Numbered from the stretch's first letter, positions 43,754-54,164 are shown. The stretch is DNA of 64,000 nt from Sphingomonas ginsenosidimutans (GCF_002374835.1 NZ_NWVD01000006.1:62001-126000), one strand, 5' to 3'. Notes: generated by a model from the sequence alone, not told the origin. Numbers and translations are program-made.

Positions 43754-45949
43754 TCACACCCGCGCCATCCCCTTCAGCACCTTGTCAAGCGTCAGCGGAT
43801 AGTCGCGGATGCGCACGCCGCAGGCGTTGTAGACCGCATTGGCGACCGCCGCGGCGGCGCCGCACAGGCCCAGTTCGCCGACGCCCTTGGCCTTCATCGG
43901 CGAGGTCTTGTCGTCGAGCGTGTCGAGGAACACCACTTCCTGATGCGGCACGTCGAGGTGCACGGGGACGTGATACTCGGCCAAGTCGTGATTGACGAAA
44001 TAGCCGAAGCGCGGATCGACGACCGCATCCTCCATCAACGCCGCGCCGATCCCCATCGACATCCCGCCGATCACCTGGCTGCGCGCCGATACGGGGTTGA
44101 GGATGCGCCCGGCGTCGTACACGCCCGCCATGCGGCGCACGCGGATCTCGCCGGTGTGCGCATCGACGCCCGCCTCGACGAAATGCGCGCCGAACGTCGC
44201 CTGCGCATAATCGTCGTTGAGGCGTCCGAACTCGATCGTGTCCTCGCCGCTGATCCCCTCGTCGCCGGCGGCCTTCGCCAGATCGACCGAGCGCCCGCCG
44301 TCGCTGACCTTGCCGTCGGCGAAGGTGGCGCGATCGGGGTCGAAGCCCAGTTTCTGTGCGATGCGGCGACGCAGGTCGACGCACGCGGCATAGACGCCCG
44401 CGGTCGAGCTGTTGCCGCCCCATTGCCCGCCCGACCCGGCCGATGCGGGAAAGCGGCTGTCGCCCAGCAGGACGATGACCTTGTCGAGCGGCACGCCCAT
44501 CATCTCCGCCGCGGTCTGCGCGATGATCGTATAGCTGCCGGTGCCGATGTCGGTCATGTCGGTGGCGACGGTTACCACGCCCTTGCGGTCGACGCCGACA
44601 CGCGCGCCGCTCTTCATGTTCATGTTGTTACGGAACGCCGCGGCCATGCCCATGCCGACCAGCCAGCGCCCGTCGCGGACCGTGCCGGGCGTCGGATTGC
44701 GCCGCGACCAGCCGAAGCGCTGCGCGCCTTCCTCCAGGCAGCGCACCAGGTTGCGGTCCGAAAACGGTCGTTCGGGCTTTTCGGGATCGACCTGCGTATC
44801 GTTGATGACGCGCAGGCGCACCGGGTCCATCCCCAGCTTTTCCGCCAGTTCGTCCATCGCGACTTCCAGCGCCATCATCCCCGGCGCCTCTCCGGGCGCG
44901 CGCATCGCATTGGCTTCGGGCAGGTCGAGCACCGCGAGCCGGGTCTCGGTCAGCCGGTTGGCGCCGGCGTAGAGCAACTGCGTCTGGTTGGCCGCCGTCT
45001 CCGGCCCGCCGCCGGGCAGGTCGCCCGACCACGTCTGATGCGCGATCGCGGTGATCTTGCCCGTCTTGTCCGCGCCCAGCCGGATGCGCTGGATCGTCGC
45101 GGGGCGGTGGGTGGTGTTGTTCATCACCTGCTGCCGGGCCAGCGCCACCTTGACCGGGCGCTTCGCCGCGCGCGCGGCCAGCGCGGCCATCACCGCGTCC
45201 GAGCGCACCCACAGCTTCCCGCCGAACCCGCCGCCGATATAGGGGGAGACGACGCGGATCTTCTCCTTCGGGATCAGCAGCGTCTCGCTCATGTCGCGCA
45301 CCGCCCAGGCGATCATCTGGTTCGACGTCCACAGCGTCACCGTGTCGCCGTCCCACGCCGCGATGGTGGCGTGCGGCTCCATCATCGTGTGGCTCTGGTC
45401 GGGGGTGGTATAGGTGGCATCGACCGTCACCGGCGCCGCGGCGAAGGCGCGCGCAAAGTCGCCCACCGCGGTCTTCATCTTGTCGCCCGGGGCGATCGGC
45501 GCGCCGGCCTTCGCCGCGGCCAGATTGTAGCGGCCCTTTGCGCGCGCATAGTCGACGCGCACCCGCTTTGCGGCGTCACGTGCCTGTTCGAACGTCTCGG
45601 CAACGACGATCGCCACCGCCTGATCGTAATGTTCGACCATCGGGCCGGCGAGCATCGTGGCGGTATGCGCCTTCGCCTTGCCCAGCTTGCCGGCGTTTTC
45701 GCGGGTGACGATCGCGATCACGCCGGGCGCGCGCTCGGCATCGGCGGTATCGATGCGCGCGATCCGCCCCTTGGCCACCGCGCTGCCGACGATCACGCCA
45801 TAAGCGTGGCCGGGCGCGACGTCGTTGCGCTCGAAGGCGTAGGGCGCGGTGCCGGTCACCTTCAGCGGGCCGTCGATGCGCGGCGTCGGCTTGCCGATCA
45901 CGCGGCGCTGGTCGATCGGATTGGTGCCCGCGGGCGTCTCGAACTTCAT
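43754..45949 (-). CDS. paoC: Aldehyde oxidoreductase, molybdenum-binding subunit (PaoC type)
   Basis: 731-residue large subunit of a xanthine-oxidase-family enzyme, which oxidises aldehydes to acids. N-terminal domain with [22 protein letters not shown]; molybdopterin-binding parts [42 protein letters not shown] and the catalytic Glu in [13 protein letters not shown] near the C-terminus. The length equals E. coli PaoC (YagR). The ATG overlaps the paoB stop (ATGA). The molybdenum-cofactor chaperone PaoD is not seen in the window. Confidence 0.92.
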   Translation of the reverse strand: MKFETPAGTNPIDQRRVIGKPTPRIDGPLKVTGTAPYAFERNDVAPGHAYGVIVGSAVAKGRIARIDTADAERAPGVIAIVTRENAGKLGKAKAHTATMLAGPMVEHYDQAVAIVVAETFEQARDAAKRVRVDYARAKGRYNLAAAKAGAPIAPGDKMKTAVGDFARAFAAAPVTVDATYTTPDQSHTMMEPHATIAAWDGDTVTLWTSNQMIAWAVRDMSETLLIPKEKIRVVSPYIGGGFGGKLWVRSDAVMAALAARAAKRPVKVALARQQVMNNTTHRPATIQRIRLGADKTGKITAIAHQTWSGDLPGGGPETAANQTQLLYAGANRLTETRLAVLDLPEANAMRAPGEAPGMMALEVAMDELAEKLGMDPVRLRVINDTQVDPEKPERPFSDRNLVRCLEEGAQRFGWSRRNPTPGTVRDGRWLVGMGMAAAFRNNMNMKSGARVGVDRKGVVTVATDMTDIGTGSYTIIAQTAAEMMGVPLDKVIVLLGDSRFPASAGSGGQWGGNSSTAGVYAACVDLRRRIAQKLGFDPDRATFADGKVSDGGRSVDLAKAAGDEGISGEDTIEFGRLNDDYAQATFGAHFVEAGVDAHTGEIRVRRMAGVYDAGRILNPVSARSQVIGGMSMGIGAALMEDAVVDPRFGYFVNHDLAEYHVPVHLDVPHQEVVFLDTLDDKTSPMKAKGVGELGLCGAAAAVANAVYNACGVRIRDYPLTLDKVLKGMARV

Positions 45950-46902
45950 GCCGCGGCTCCTTCGGCAAGGACCGAGGCGAGCGTTCGCTCCACCAGCGGC
46001 ACCTTGAATGCATTCTGGTCGGTGGTCTGCGCGCCGGCCAGCGCGGCGGCGGCAATCGCCTTCGCCCCGCCGTCGACGCGGGTCTCGGCCGCCTCGACCC
46101 GCCACGGCTTGTGCGCAAGGCCGCCGAAGGCGAAGCGCGCGGTCCCGGTCGTCGGACGCAGCACCGCCGCGACCGAGATGGTGGCGAAGGCATAGGAGGA
46201 GCGGTCGCGCACCTTGCGATAGATGTGCGTGCCGCCGACCGGCGCGGGCAGGGTCACCGCGGTGATCATCTCGCCCGCGACCAGCGCGGTTTCCACCCAC
46301 GGCGTGCCGCCGGGCAGGCGGTGGAAATCGGCGATCGCGATACGCCGCGCCTGACCATTGGGCATCACCGTCTCGACGGTCGCGTCGAGCGCGCGCATCG
46401 CCACCGCCATGTCGCTGGGGTGCGTGGCGATGCAATCCTTGCTGGTGCCCAGGATCGCCAGGTTGCGGTTGAACCCACCGATCGCGGCACAGCCCGACCC
46501 CGGCTGGCGCTTGTTGCACGGCTGGTTGGTGTCGTAGAAATACGGGCAGCGCGTGCGCTGGAGCAGGTTGCCCGCGGTCGTCGCCTTGTTGCGCAGCTGC
46601 CCAGAGGCGCCCGACACCAGCGCGCGGCTCAGCACGCCGTAATCGCGGCGCACGCGCGGATCGGCGGCCAGCGCGGTGTTGCGGACCAGCGCGCCGACCC
46701 GCAATCCGCCCTCGGCGGTCGGCTCGATCGTGTCGAGGCCCAGCCGGTTGACGTCGACCAGGTGGCGCGGCGTCTCGATCTGCAATTTCATCAGGTCGAG
46801 CAGGTTGGTGCCGCCCGCGACGAATTTGGCGCCCGGCGTGCGGGCGACCGCTGCGGCCGCGGCGGCGGGGCTGGCGGCGCGTTCGTAGGTGAAGGGCTTC
46901 AT
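45946..46902 (-). CDS. paoB: Aldehyde oxidoreductase, FAD/4Fe-4S subunit (PaoB type)
   Basis: 318-residue FAD-binding subunit. The FAD loop is [15 protein letters not shown] (about residues 27-41), followed by [24 protein letters not shown]. The extra 4Fe-4S cluster special to PaoB is supported by four cysteines in [23 protein letters not shown] and [11 protein letters not shown]. Carries electrons between the molybdenum and 2Fe-2S subunits. Start overlaps the paoA stop (ATGA). Confidence 0.92.
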   Translation of the reverse strand: MKPFTYERAASPAAAAAAVARTPGAKFVAGGTNLLDLMKLQIETPRHLVDVNRLGLDTIEPTAEGGLRVGALVRNTALAADPRVRRDYGVLSRALVSGASGQLRNKATTAGNLLQRTRCPYFYDTNQPCNKRQPGSGCAAIGGFNRNLAILGTSKDCIATHPSDMAVAMRALDATVETVMPNGQARRIAIADFHRLPGGTPWVETALVAGEMITAVTLPAPVGGTHIYRKVRDRSSYAFATISVAAVLRPTTGTARFAFGGLAHKPWRVEAAETRVDGGAKAIAAAALAGAQTTDQNAFKVPLVERTLASVLAEGAAA

Positions 46903-47537
46903 GCGACGTCCTTTGCCCCCGCCACGTCGGCGATCGCGGCGATGATGTTGGAATAAGCGGCGCAGCGGCAGATGTTGCCGCTCATCCGCTCGCGCAGTTC
47001 CTCGCCGGTCAGCGCGGGTTTGCCCGCGACGTCGGCGGTGACGTAGCTTGGCACGCCGTCCTTGATCTCCTCCAGCACCGCGATCGAGCTCATGATCTGG
47101 CCGGGGGTGCAATAACCGCACTGGAAGCCGTCATGCTTCACGAACGCGGCCTGCATCGGGTGGAGGTCGCCGGGGCGGCCCAGCCCCTCGATCGTGGTGA
47201 TGTCGTCGCCGTCATGCATCACCGCCAGCGTCAGGCACGAATTGATCCGCTTGCCCTCCACCATCACGGTGCACGCGCCGCACTGGCCGTGATCGCAGCC
47301 CTTCTTGCTGCCGGTCAGCTCCAGATGCTCGCGCAGCGCATCGAGCAGCGTGACGCGCGGATCGAGTTCCAGTGCGCGCGCCTTGCCGTTGACGGTGAAA
47401 CGGACCGGGACGGCCGGCGGCGCGGGCTGCGCCGGGGCGGCCCCGGCGTCGATCGGCACCGCCCCGGCGGCAGCGGCGGCGGCACCGCCGACGAGCGCGC
47501 CGCGGCGCGACAGGGTAAAGGCCGGTTTGTCGTTCAT
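46899..47537 (-). CDS. paoA: Aldehyde oxidoreductase, 2Fe-2S subunit (PaoA type)
   Basis: 212-residue iron-sulfur subunit, first gene of the operon. A Tat signal ([18 protein letters not shown], residues 8-25) shows export of the folded complex to the periplasm. Plant-ferredoxin-like cluster: [12 protein letters not shown] and NSCLTL; helical second-cluster domain: [11 protein letters not shown] and GNICRCAAY. All eight Cys ligands are present. GGGGGAC precedes the ATG. Confidence 0.93.
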   Translation of the reverse strand: MNDKPAFTLSRRGALVGGAAAAAAGAVPIDAGAAPAQPAPPAVPVRFTVNGKARALELDPRVTLLDALREHLELTGSKKGCDHGQCGACTVMVEGKRINSCLTLAVMHDGDDITTIEGLGRPGDLHPMQAAFVKHDGFQCGYCTPGQIMSSIAVLEEIKDGVPSYVTADVAGKPALTGEELRERMSGNICRCAAYSNIIAAIADVAGAKDVA

Positions 47538-47732
47538 GAAAGTCCCCCTGGGCAGCCGGTATCGAGACGGATTCGCCCGTCGAAGTTCTGCATCGCGGAA
47601 CGCCGCTGATCCAGATCGTTTCCGACTGTATCGAACGGTATACGGTCATGGGCCGCGGGTCATATCGCGCTTGCGCTGCGCCGCGCTTGCGCCATGGTCA
47701 CCGCTGTCACCATTTGCCGGAGCCGATCGACC

Positions 47733-49820
47733 GTGCGTTTCCTTCTGTCCGTGGCGCTGATCGCGCTGACCCCCTATCCCGTCCTCGCCCAGAGCCAGCC
47801 GCCGTCCCAGCCGACGTCCCAGCCCGCCGCCGCCACCGCCGACGGCCCGGTACGCGGCTTCACCGGCGCCGACCTGTTCGGCCTGTCGATCGCCAGCGAT
47901 CCGCAGATCAGCCCGGATGGCCGCCAGATCGCCTATGTCCGGCGTACCGGCGACATCATGACCGATCGCATGGCCGGATCGCTGTGGCTGATCGATGTGG
48001 CCAGCGGGCGGCAGACGCCGCTGGTCGCATCGGGCAGCAACCCGCGCTGGTCGCCGGACGGCACGCGCATCGCCTATGTCGCGGGCGACGGCGATGCGGC
48101 GCAGCTGTTCGTGCGCTGGGTGGCGACCGGCGTGTCGGCGCGCATCACCAGCTTTCCCGGCGATCCGGGCGCGATCGCCTGGTCGCCCGACGGGCGGCAG
48201 ATCGCCTATATCGCCAATGTCGCGGGTGACGCCGCCACGCTGGGCAAGGCACCGGCCAAGCCGGAGGGTGCGAAATGGGCGCCGCCGCTGGAGGTGATCG
48301 ATCGCATCACCTATCGCAACGACGGGCCGGGGTATCGCAAGCCGGGCTACGACCATCTGTTCGTGGTCGGCGCGGACGGCGGCGCGGCGCGCCAGCTCAC
48401 CTTCGGCCGGTTCGACGACGAAGGCCCGCTGTCGTGGAGCCGCGACGGCCGCCGCATCACCTTTTCCGCGATCCGCGCGAAGGATGCCGAGCGCGAGGTG
48501 ATGAACACCGACGTCCATGCCGTCGACGTCGCCACCGGTGCGTTGACTACGCTGACCACGCGCGACGGGCCGGACGGCGGCGCGCGTTGGTCGCCGGACG
48601 GTACGCGGCTCGCCTGGGTGGGGTTCGACGACAAGCGCCGCGCCTATGAGAATGGCGAACTGTACGTCGGCGGCGCGGACGGCGCGGCGCCGCGGTCGCT
48701 GACCGCGTCGCTCGACCGCACGATCGAGGATGCGCAATGGGCCGGCGACGGGCGCAGCCTGTTCGCCAGCTATGACGACCATGGCCTGCGCAAGCTGGCG
48801 CGGATCGGGCTGGACGGGCGCGTCGTGCCGGTCGCCGACAATCTGAAGGGCGGCGGGCTGGACCGGCCGTACACCGGCGGCGACTTCTCGGTCTCGACCG
48901 GCGGCGCGGTCGCCTTTACCGGCGGCGGGGCGGAGGCGCCGGCCGACGTGTGGCTGTGGTCCGGCGGCAAGGCGCGTCGCCTGACCGATCTCAACGCGAT
49001 GCTGGCGACGGCCAAGGCGATGGCGCCGGTGCGCAAGATCGCGGTGACCGCGCCGGACGGCCGCTCCATCGATGCGTGGATCGCCACCCCGCCGGGGCGC
49101 CGGCCGGGGCAGCGCGTGCCGCTGGTGCTCGAAATCCACGGCGGCCCGCATGCCGCCTACGGCCCCGGTTTCGGCACCGACATGCAATTGTACGCCGCCG
49201 CCGGCTATGCCGTGCTGTGGACCAACCCGCGCGGTTCCACCTCCTATGGCGCGGAATTCGCCAACCTGATCAACAAGACCTATCCGGCGCAGGATTACGA
49301 CGACCTGATGGCCGCCGTGGATGCCGCGATCGCGGACGGCACCGCCGATCCCGACAATCTGTTCGTCACCGGCGGATCGGGCGGCGGGCTGCTGACCGCG
49401 TGGATCGTCGGCAAGAACAACCGGTTCAAGGCCGCGGCGACGCAGAAGCCGGTCGTCAACTGGATCAGCGAGGCGCTGACCATGGACAACACGCTGTTCA
49501 CGTCGCGCTACTGGTTCGCCAAGCTGCCGTGGGAGGATCCGATGGGCTATTGGAACCGCTCCCCGCTCAGCCTGGTCGGCAATGTGAAGACGCCCACACT
49601 GGTGGTGGTCGGCAGCGAGGATTATCGCACGCCGGTCAGCGAGGCGGAGCAATACTACGCCGCGTTGCGCATCGCCGGGGTTCCCAGCGCGCTGGTGAAG
49701 GTGCCGGGCGCCAGCCACGGCGGGCTGGCGGCGCGCCCGTCGCAATCCGCGGCGCGCATTGCGGCCATTGTCGCATGGTTTGATCGTTATCGTACCGCTA
49801 CAAAGGGCGATGCCCAGTGA
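47733..49820 (+). CDS. S9 family prolyl oligopeptidase-like peptidase
   Basis: About 695-residue secreted or periplasmic serine peptidase. Signal peptide MRFLLSVALIALTPYPVLAQ if started at the GTG 47733, which has CCGGAG 10 bases upstream; the ATG at 47694 is in frame but has no site. Residues about 40-400 form a seven-bladed propeller with WSPDG-type repeats (RWSPDGTRIAYV, AWSPDGRQIAYI). The alpha/beta-hydrolase domain carries TGGSGGGLL (Ser), GSEDYRTPVSE (Asp) and GASHGGLAARPS (His). Acts probably on oligopeptides (DPP/acylaminoacyl type). Divergent from paoA. Confidence 0.9.
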   Translation: MRFLLSVALIALTPYPVLAQSQPPSQPTSQPAAATADGPVRGFTGADLFGLSIASDPQISPDGRQIAYVRRTGDIMTDRMAGSLWLIDVASGRQTPLVASGSNPRWSPDGTRIAYVAGDGDAAQLFVRWVATGVSARITSFPGDPGAIAWSPDGRQIAYIANVAGDAATLGKAPAKPEGAKWAPPLEVIDRITYRNDGPGYRKPGYDHLFVVGADGGAARQLTFGRFDDEGPLSWSRDGRRITFSAIRAKDAEREVMNTDVHAVDVATGALTTLTTRDGPDGGARWSPDGTRLAWVGFDDKRRAYENGELYVGGADGAAPRSLTASLDRTIEDAQWAGDGRSLFASYDDHGLRKLARIGLDGRVVPVADNLKGGGLDRPYTGGDFSVSTGGAVAFTGGGAEAPADVWLWSGGKARRLTDLNAMLATAKAMAPVRKIAVTAPDGRSIDAWIATPPGRRPGQRVPLVLEIHGGPHAAYGPGFGTDMQLYAAAGYAVLWTNPRGSTSYGAEFANLINKTYPAQDYDDLMAAVDAAIADGTADPDNLFVTGGSGGGLLTAWIVGKNNRFKAAATQKPVVNWISEALTMDNTLFTSRYWFAKLPWEDPMGYWNRSPLSLVGNVKTPTLVVVGSEDYRTPVSEAEQYYAALRIAGVPSALVKVPGASHGGLAARPSQSAARIAAIVAWFDRYRTATKGDAQ

Positions 49821-49883
49821 TAAAGCATTATTTATCAACGAAATTTCCGTAGATAGGTGATGTGTGACGGCGGAGTGGCGAGG

Positions 49884-51434
49884 ATGGAATACCCCCATGC
49901 GATCCTGATGGACGCGCTCCGTCGGAAGAATGCGGTGCTGGAAGGCATCAACCGGATCTTCCGCGAGGCGCTGTCCGCCTCGTCGGAGGAAACGCTGGGC
50001 CAGATGTGCCTGGCGGTGGCCGAGGACGTCACCGGCGCCGCGTTCAGCTTCATGGGGGAGGTGAACGACACGACCGGCCGGCTCGACGATCTGGCGATCA
50101 GCGAGCGCGGCTGGGCGGCCTTCACCCGCGACGATCCACAATGGCCGCGCGGCAAGCTGCTCAACGGGTTCCATGTCCACGGGCTGCACGGGCGGGTCGT
50201 GCGCGACGGGGTGAGCCTGATCGCCAACGATCCGGCGACCCACCCCGACCGGATCGGCACGCCGGACGGCCACCCGCCGCTCCGCAGTTTCATGGGCGTG
50301 CCGCTGCGTCACGGTGGTCGGACGATCGGGCTGATCGCGCTGGGCAACCGCGAGGGCGGGTTTCGCGACGAGGAACGCGAAATGGTGGAGGAAATGGCCC
50401 CCGCGATCGTCCAGGCGCTGATGCGCCAGCGCGCCGAGCGGCACTTGCGCGAAAGCGAGGCGATGCGCGATGCCATGTTCGAGCTGGTGCCGGCCATGCT
50501 GTGGCGCGCCGATTCCGAAGGGCGCACCCTTGCCACCAACAGCCAGTGGCAACGCCTGACCGGTCAGCCGTTCTACGAAAGCAGCGACTGGGGTTGGCTG
50601 GAGCAGATCCACCCCGACGACGCCCCCGCCAGCGAGCGCGCGTTCCGCCATGCCTATGCAAGCGGAGAGCCGCTGACCCATCAGCATCGCGTGCGCCAGC
50701 GCGACGGCAGCTATCGCTGGTATCTGGTCCGCCAGGTTCCGGTCCGCGATGACCGGCGGGCCGTCACCCACTGGCTGGGCGCGGCAAGCGACGTCAGCGA
50801 GCTGCGCCTGCTCCAGGATCGTCAGCGCGAGCTGGTCGCGGAGTTGCAGTATCGCGTGCGCAACATCCTGACGGTGGTACGGTCGGTGTTCGCGCAGACG
50901 GTCGATTCGGGTGCCGCGCTGGACGAGGTCGCCGACCATTTCCGCGGCCGGCTCGATTCGCTGGCGCGCACGCAATCGGTGGTGGCGCAGACCGCCAGCG
51001 GGCGCGTCGACCTGGAAAATCTGATCCGCGACGAATTGCTCAACGTCGGCGTGGGGGAGGGGGCCGGGCTACGGCTGGACGGTCCCGATGTTGCGCTGCC
51101 GCCGATGGTGGCGGAGGTGCTGGGCCTGACCATCCACGAACTCGCGATCAACGCGGTCAAGTTCGGCGCGTTCAAGGTGCCCGGCGCGCGGGTCGACATC
51201 GGCTGGTCGGTCGACGCCGCAACCGACGCGACGGCGCCCCGCCTGCGGCTCGCCTGGACCGAAAAGGGGGTGCCCGCGGTGCCGATCGCGCCGGCACGTC
51301 AGGGATTCGGCACGCTGCTGATCGAGGATTCGCTGCCGCGGCGGCTGGATGCGACGGCGACGCTGGAATTCCTGGGCGGTGGCGTGCGCTGCACTATTGA
51401 CGTGCCGCTGGTCGATGGCGATGCGATGCTGTGA
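49884..51434 (+). CDS. GAF-PAS HWE-type sensor kinase lacking phosphoacceptor His
   Basis: 516-residue cytoplasmic sensor. GAF domain (about residues 15-190: FHVHGLHGRVVRDGVSLIANDP, RSFMGVPLRHGGRTIGLIAL), PAS domain (about 200-315: MLWRADSEGRTLATN, RVRQRDGSYRWYLVRQVPVRD), then an HWE-like transmitter. The H-box reads AELQYRVRNIL, with Tyr (codon TAT at 50850-50852, residue 323) where the family has His. The N-box HELAINAVKFGAF, WTEKG (W-x-E) and GFGTLLIEDSLP nucleotide-binding parts are kept. It may bind ATP but not autophosphorylate at the usual site. ATG 49884 follows GCGGAG; GTG/ATG at 49857/49860 also possible. Confidence 0.85.
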   Translation: MEYPHAILMDALRRKNAVLEGINRIFREALSASSEETLGQMCLAVAEDVTGAAFSFMGEVNDTTGRLDDLAISERGWAAFTRDDPQWPRGKLLNGFHVHGLHGRVVRDGVSLIANDPATHPDRIGTPDGHPPLRSFMGVPLRHGGRTIGLIALGNREGGFRDEEREMVEEMAPAIVQALMRQRAERHLRESEAMRDAMFELVPAMLWRADSEGRTLATNSQWQRLTGQPFYESSDWGWLEQIHPDDAPASERAFRHAYASGEPLTHQHRVRQRDGSYRWYLVRQVPVRDDRRAVTHWLGAASDVSELRLLQDRQRELVAELQYRVRNILTVVRSVFAQTVDSGAALDEVADHFRGRLDSLARTQSVVAQTASGRVDLENLIRDELLNVGVGEGAGLRLDGPDVALPPMVAEVLGLTIHELAINAVKFGAFKVPGARVDIGWSVDAATDATAPRLRLAWTEKGVPAVPIAPARQGFGTLLIEDSLPRRLDATATLEFLGGGVRCTIDVPLVDGDAML

Positions 51435-51585
51435 GCGCGCGGGGATGCGGCGCGACGCGGCACGAATGGGCGGCGCGAATCGTGACGGCGGCGCGGGTGC
51501 GCGTCAAGCACCTGGCAGGCCGCTCCTCCCGGTGGGGCACCGCTTGGCCGCATCGGCCGTGCTATCCGGCGTAAAGGACTATATT

Positions 51586-51603
51586 GATTGGCATTACCCA
51601 ATC
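51586..51603. promoter_or_regulatory. Inverted repeat upstream of Crp/Fnr gene
   Basis: GATTGG-CATTAC-CCAATC, a perfect 6-bp inverted repeat with a 6-bp spacer, about 90 bp before the regulator gene. The spacing suits a dimeric HTH protein; autoregulation is possible. It differs from the FNR (TTGAT-N4-ATCAA) and CRP consensus. Other than this site, the 51435-51692 gap shows nothing clear. Confidence 0.4.
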
Positions 51604-51692
51604 TGGTGTAGGCTGTGTGTCGCCACCCGGATGTACCCCCCGACGTCCTGTCATCCGAGCGGTCGAGCGTCTGGTGCCAAGGAGAATATGCA

Positions 51693-52463
51693 ATGCCCCG
51701 CAACAACGCGCACGCCGCAGACGCTCGGCACGAGCTGGCACGTGAACCCGCGCTGGTCGGGCTCGCCGCGCTGGGTCTGAACGACGCCGCTGGCGCCGCC
51801 AGCCTGGCGGATGCCGTCGCCCGCGCCTATCCGGTCCGTGCGCGCCGCGAGCTGACCAGCGAGGGGCGCCCGATCGCCGAGCCGCGGATGCTGCTGCGCG
51901 GCTGGGCGGCGCGGGTGCGATTGCTGCCGGACGGCCGCCGCCAGTTCATGAGCTTCCTGCTGCCCGGCGACCTGATCGGGATGAGCGCGCAGCCGCAGCC
52001 GCTGGCGGCGGCGACGGTGATCGCGGTGACCGACGTCGTCGCCTGCCGCCCGCCGTCGATCGAAGAGACACCCGCGCTGGCCGGTGCCTATGCGCTGAGC
52101 GCGGCGCTGGACGAGGCGTATCTGCTGGCGCAGATCACCCGGCTGGGGCGGCTCAACGCGCAGGAGCGGATCGCCGACCTGCTGCTCGAACTCCACGAAC
52201 GGCTGACGCGTAACGAGATGGCGCAGGGCAATGCCTTTGACCTGCCGCTGACCCAGGAAGTGCTGGCCGATGCGCTCGGCCTCACCTCGGTCCATGTCAA
52301 CCGCATGGTCCAGCAGGCGCGCCGTGACGGCGACCTGCAATGGAAGGGCGGCCGCGTCACGCTGGCCGATCCGGCCGCGCTGGCCCGCAAAATCGGGCGC
52401 ACGCCGCCGCGCGTGTCCGGCATGCAGGGGGTGGCCGTCGCGATCGTGGCGCCGTCGGCGTAA
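51693..52463 (+). CDS. Crp/Fnr family transcriptional regulator
   Basis: 256-residue DNA-binding regulator. The cyclic-nucleotide-like sensor (about residues 40-140) has the sphingomonad pattern LLRGWAARVRLLPDGRRQFMSFLLPGDLIGM; the C-terminal winged helix is LPLTQEVLADALGLTSVHVNRMVQQARRDG (about 185-214). No Fe-S cysteines of FNR are present, so it is not an oxygen-type FNR. AAGGAG is 8 bases before the ATG. Targets unknown. Confidence 0.9.
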   Translation: MPRNNAHAADARHELAREPALVGLAALGLNDAAGAASLADAVARAYPVRARRELTSEGRPIAEPRMLLRGWAARVRLLPDGRRQFMSFLLPGDLIGMSAQPQPLAAATVIAVTDVVACRPPSIEETPALAGAYALSAALDEAYLLAQITRLGRLNAQERIADLLLELHERLTRNEMAQGNAFDLPLTQEVLADALGLTSVHVNRMVQQARRDGDLQWKGGRVTLADPAALARKIGRTPPRVSGMQGVAVAIVAPSA

Positions 52464-52548
52464 CGCAGGGGGCGGCGGCAGCGCCGCCTTTTCTGATCGG
52501 CGCGGGTCCGGCGGTGCAGCCGTTCCCGACCGCGCGCGTTGGGCGCGC

Positions 52549-53388
52549 ATGACCCGTTTCTGGCTGATCGCCAACGCCCGCTCCGGTTCGGTGTCCGACA
52601 CGACGCGGGAGGGCGTGGTCGCGGCGCTCGAGTCGCGCGGCGCGCTGGCAGGGCGCACCGACTTTCCGACCGAGCCATTGCCCGAACCGCGGGACCTGAC
52701 CGCGGCGGGGGTCGATACCGTCGCGGTGCTGGCCGGTGACGGCACCATCAACGCGGCGGCGCGGCGCTACGCCGACTGGCCGGGCGCGCTGCTGATCCTG
52801 CCCGGTGGCACGATGAACCTGCTGGCGCGGGCGCTGCACGGCGATGCGGCGCCTGTGGCGATCGTCGAGCTGCTCGATCAGGCGCGGGCGGTCGATCTGC
52901 CGGTCATCGCCGCGGCGGAGCATCGCGCGTTCGTCGGCGTCATCCTCGGCCCGGCGACGGCATGGAACCGCGCACGCGAGCGCTGGCGCGCGGGCCGCTG
53001 GCGCGGCGCGTTGCGCGCGGTGCGCGCCGCCTGGCACCGCTCGCGCGGGCGCGGCATCGCGATCGAGGGGGTTGCCGGGCGCCCGCAGGCGGTGTTCGTC
53101 AGCGCCGGCGACGATGCGCTGCGGATCGCCGCGGTCGATGCGTCGGACGGGCGGATGCTCGCGGAACTCGGCTGGGAATGGCTGACCGGCGATTGGATCG
53201 CGGCGGGGGCGGTCACCAGTCTCCACCGCCCGACGATGCGGGTTCACGGCCGTCGCCCGGTCGCCGCCTTGTTCGACGGTGAACCCGCGCTCTTGCCAGC
53301 GGGCAGCGTTCTGCGCTTGGAACGATCGCGCCCGATGTTCCTTCAGACCCGCCCGATCCTGCTTCAGACCCGAAAGCCCGCCGCATGA
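52549..53388 (+). CDS. Diacylglycerol kinase family protein
   Basis: 279-residue lipid kinase of the DAGK catalytic-domain family (YegS/LCB5-like). It starts RFWLIANARSGSVSD, then AVLAGDGTINAAA (nucleotide-binding GDGT) and LPGGTMNLLARALHG. The C-terminal beta-rich domain ends DGEPALLPAGSVLRLE, where the family has the same D-G-E motif. Phosphorylates diacylglycerol or a similar lipid. Overlaps the phosphoesterase gene start by 4 bases. Confidence 0.85.
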   Translation: MTRFWLIANARSGSVSDTTREGVVAALESRGALAGRTDFPTEPLPEPRDLTAAGVDTVAVLAGDGTINAAARRYADWPGALLILPGGTMNLLARALHGDAAPVAIVELLDQARAVDLPVIAAAEHRAFVGVILGPATAWNRARERWRAGRWRGALRAVRAAWHRSRGRGIAIEGVAGRPQAVFVSAGDDALRIAAVDASDGRMLAELGWEWLTGDWIAAGAVTSLHRPTMRVHGRRPVAALFDGEPALLPAGSVLRLERSRPMFLQTRPILLQTRKPAA

Positions 53389-54164
53389 CCAAGCTGTTCC
53401 ACGTAAGCGACGTCCATTTCGGCGCGGAAGACCCCGCGGCGATCGCGTGGTTCGCCGATTGCGTCGCCGGCGAGCGCCCCGATGCGGTGATCATGACCGG
53501 CGACCTGACGATGCGCGCCACCACGCGCGAGTTCGAGGCGGGCGGCGCGTGGTTGCGCAGCCTGGGCGTGCCGGTGACGCTGGAGGTCGGTAACCACGAT
53601 TTGCCGTATTATTGGGACCCGATCCGCCGGCTGTTCGCGCCCTATTCGCGCTATGCCGCGGTCGAGAAGATGATCGAACGGCCGCTCGACGTCGACGGGA
53701 TCACCGTCGTCCCGCTCAAGACCACCGCGCGCGCGCAATGGCGGTGGAACTGGTCGAAGGGGCGGGTCAGCCCCGGTTCGCTGCGCCGCGCGCTGGCGAT
53801 CATCGCCGATGCGCCGAAGGATCACCTGATCTTCGTCGCCGGGCACCACCCGCTGATCGAGGGCGGGACGACCGGGACGGCGCGCACCCGCAACGGCGAC
53901 GTCGCGCTGGCGGCGCTGGCGGATGCGGGCGCACATGCGGTGCTGTCGGGCCATGTCCACGATCCGTTCGACATCCCCTATGACCGCAACGGCTGGCGCG
54001 TGCGGATGATCGGCGCGGGCACGCTGTCGAAGCGGACGCGCGCCACCCCGCCCGCCTTCAATGAAATCCGCGTGACCGGCCGCACGTTCGAGACGTTCGT
54101 GCGCCATATGGGGGAGGCGTCGCACCCGATCAGCGGCTCGACCACCGCCGGGGCGACGGCATGA
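53385..54164 (+). CDS. Metallophosphoesterase
   Basis: 259-residue calcineurin-like phosphoesterase. Metal-binding motifs: HVSDVHFG (D-x-H), VIMTGDLTM (GD), EVGNHDLPYY (GNHD), FVAGHHPLI (GHH) and SGHVHDPF (GHxH). Cytoplasmic by lack of a signal. Coupled with the lipid kinase (ATGA), which suggests a role in lipid or nucleotide phosphate turnover; exact substrate unknown. Confidence 0.9.
   Translation: MTKLFHVSDVHFGAEDPAAIAWFADCVAGERPDAVIMTGDLTMRATTREFEAGGAWLRSLGVPVTLEVGNHDLPYYWDPIRRLFAPYSRYAAVEKMIERPLDVDGITVVPLKTTARAQWRWNWSKGRVSPGSLRRALAIIADAPKDHLIFVAGHHPLIEGGTTGTARTRNGDVALAALADAGAHAVLSGHVHDPFDIPYDRNGWRVRMIGAGTLSKRTRATPPAFNEIRVTGRTFETFVRHMGEASHPISGSTTAGATA

Noticed and set aside
47595..47622. 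EcfG stress-promoter-like GGAAC ... CGTT before the S9 peptidase gene
   Set aside because: Spacer is 15 bases; the known pattern needs 16-17.
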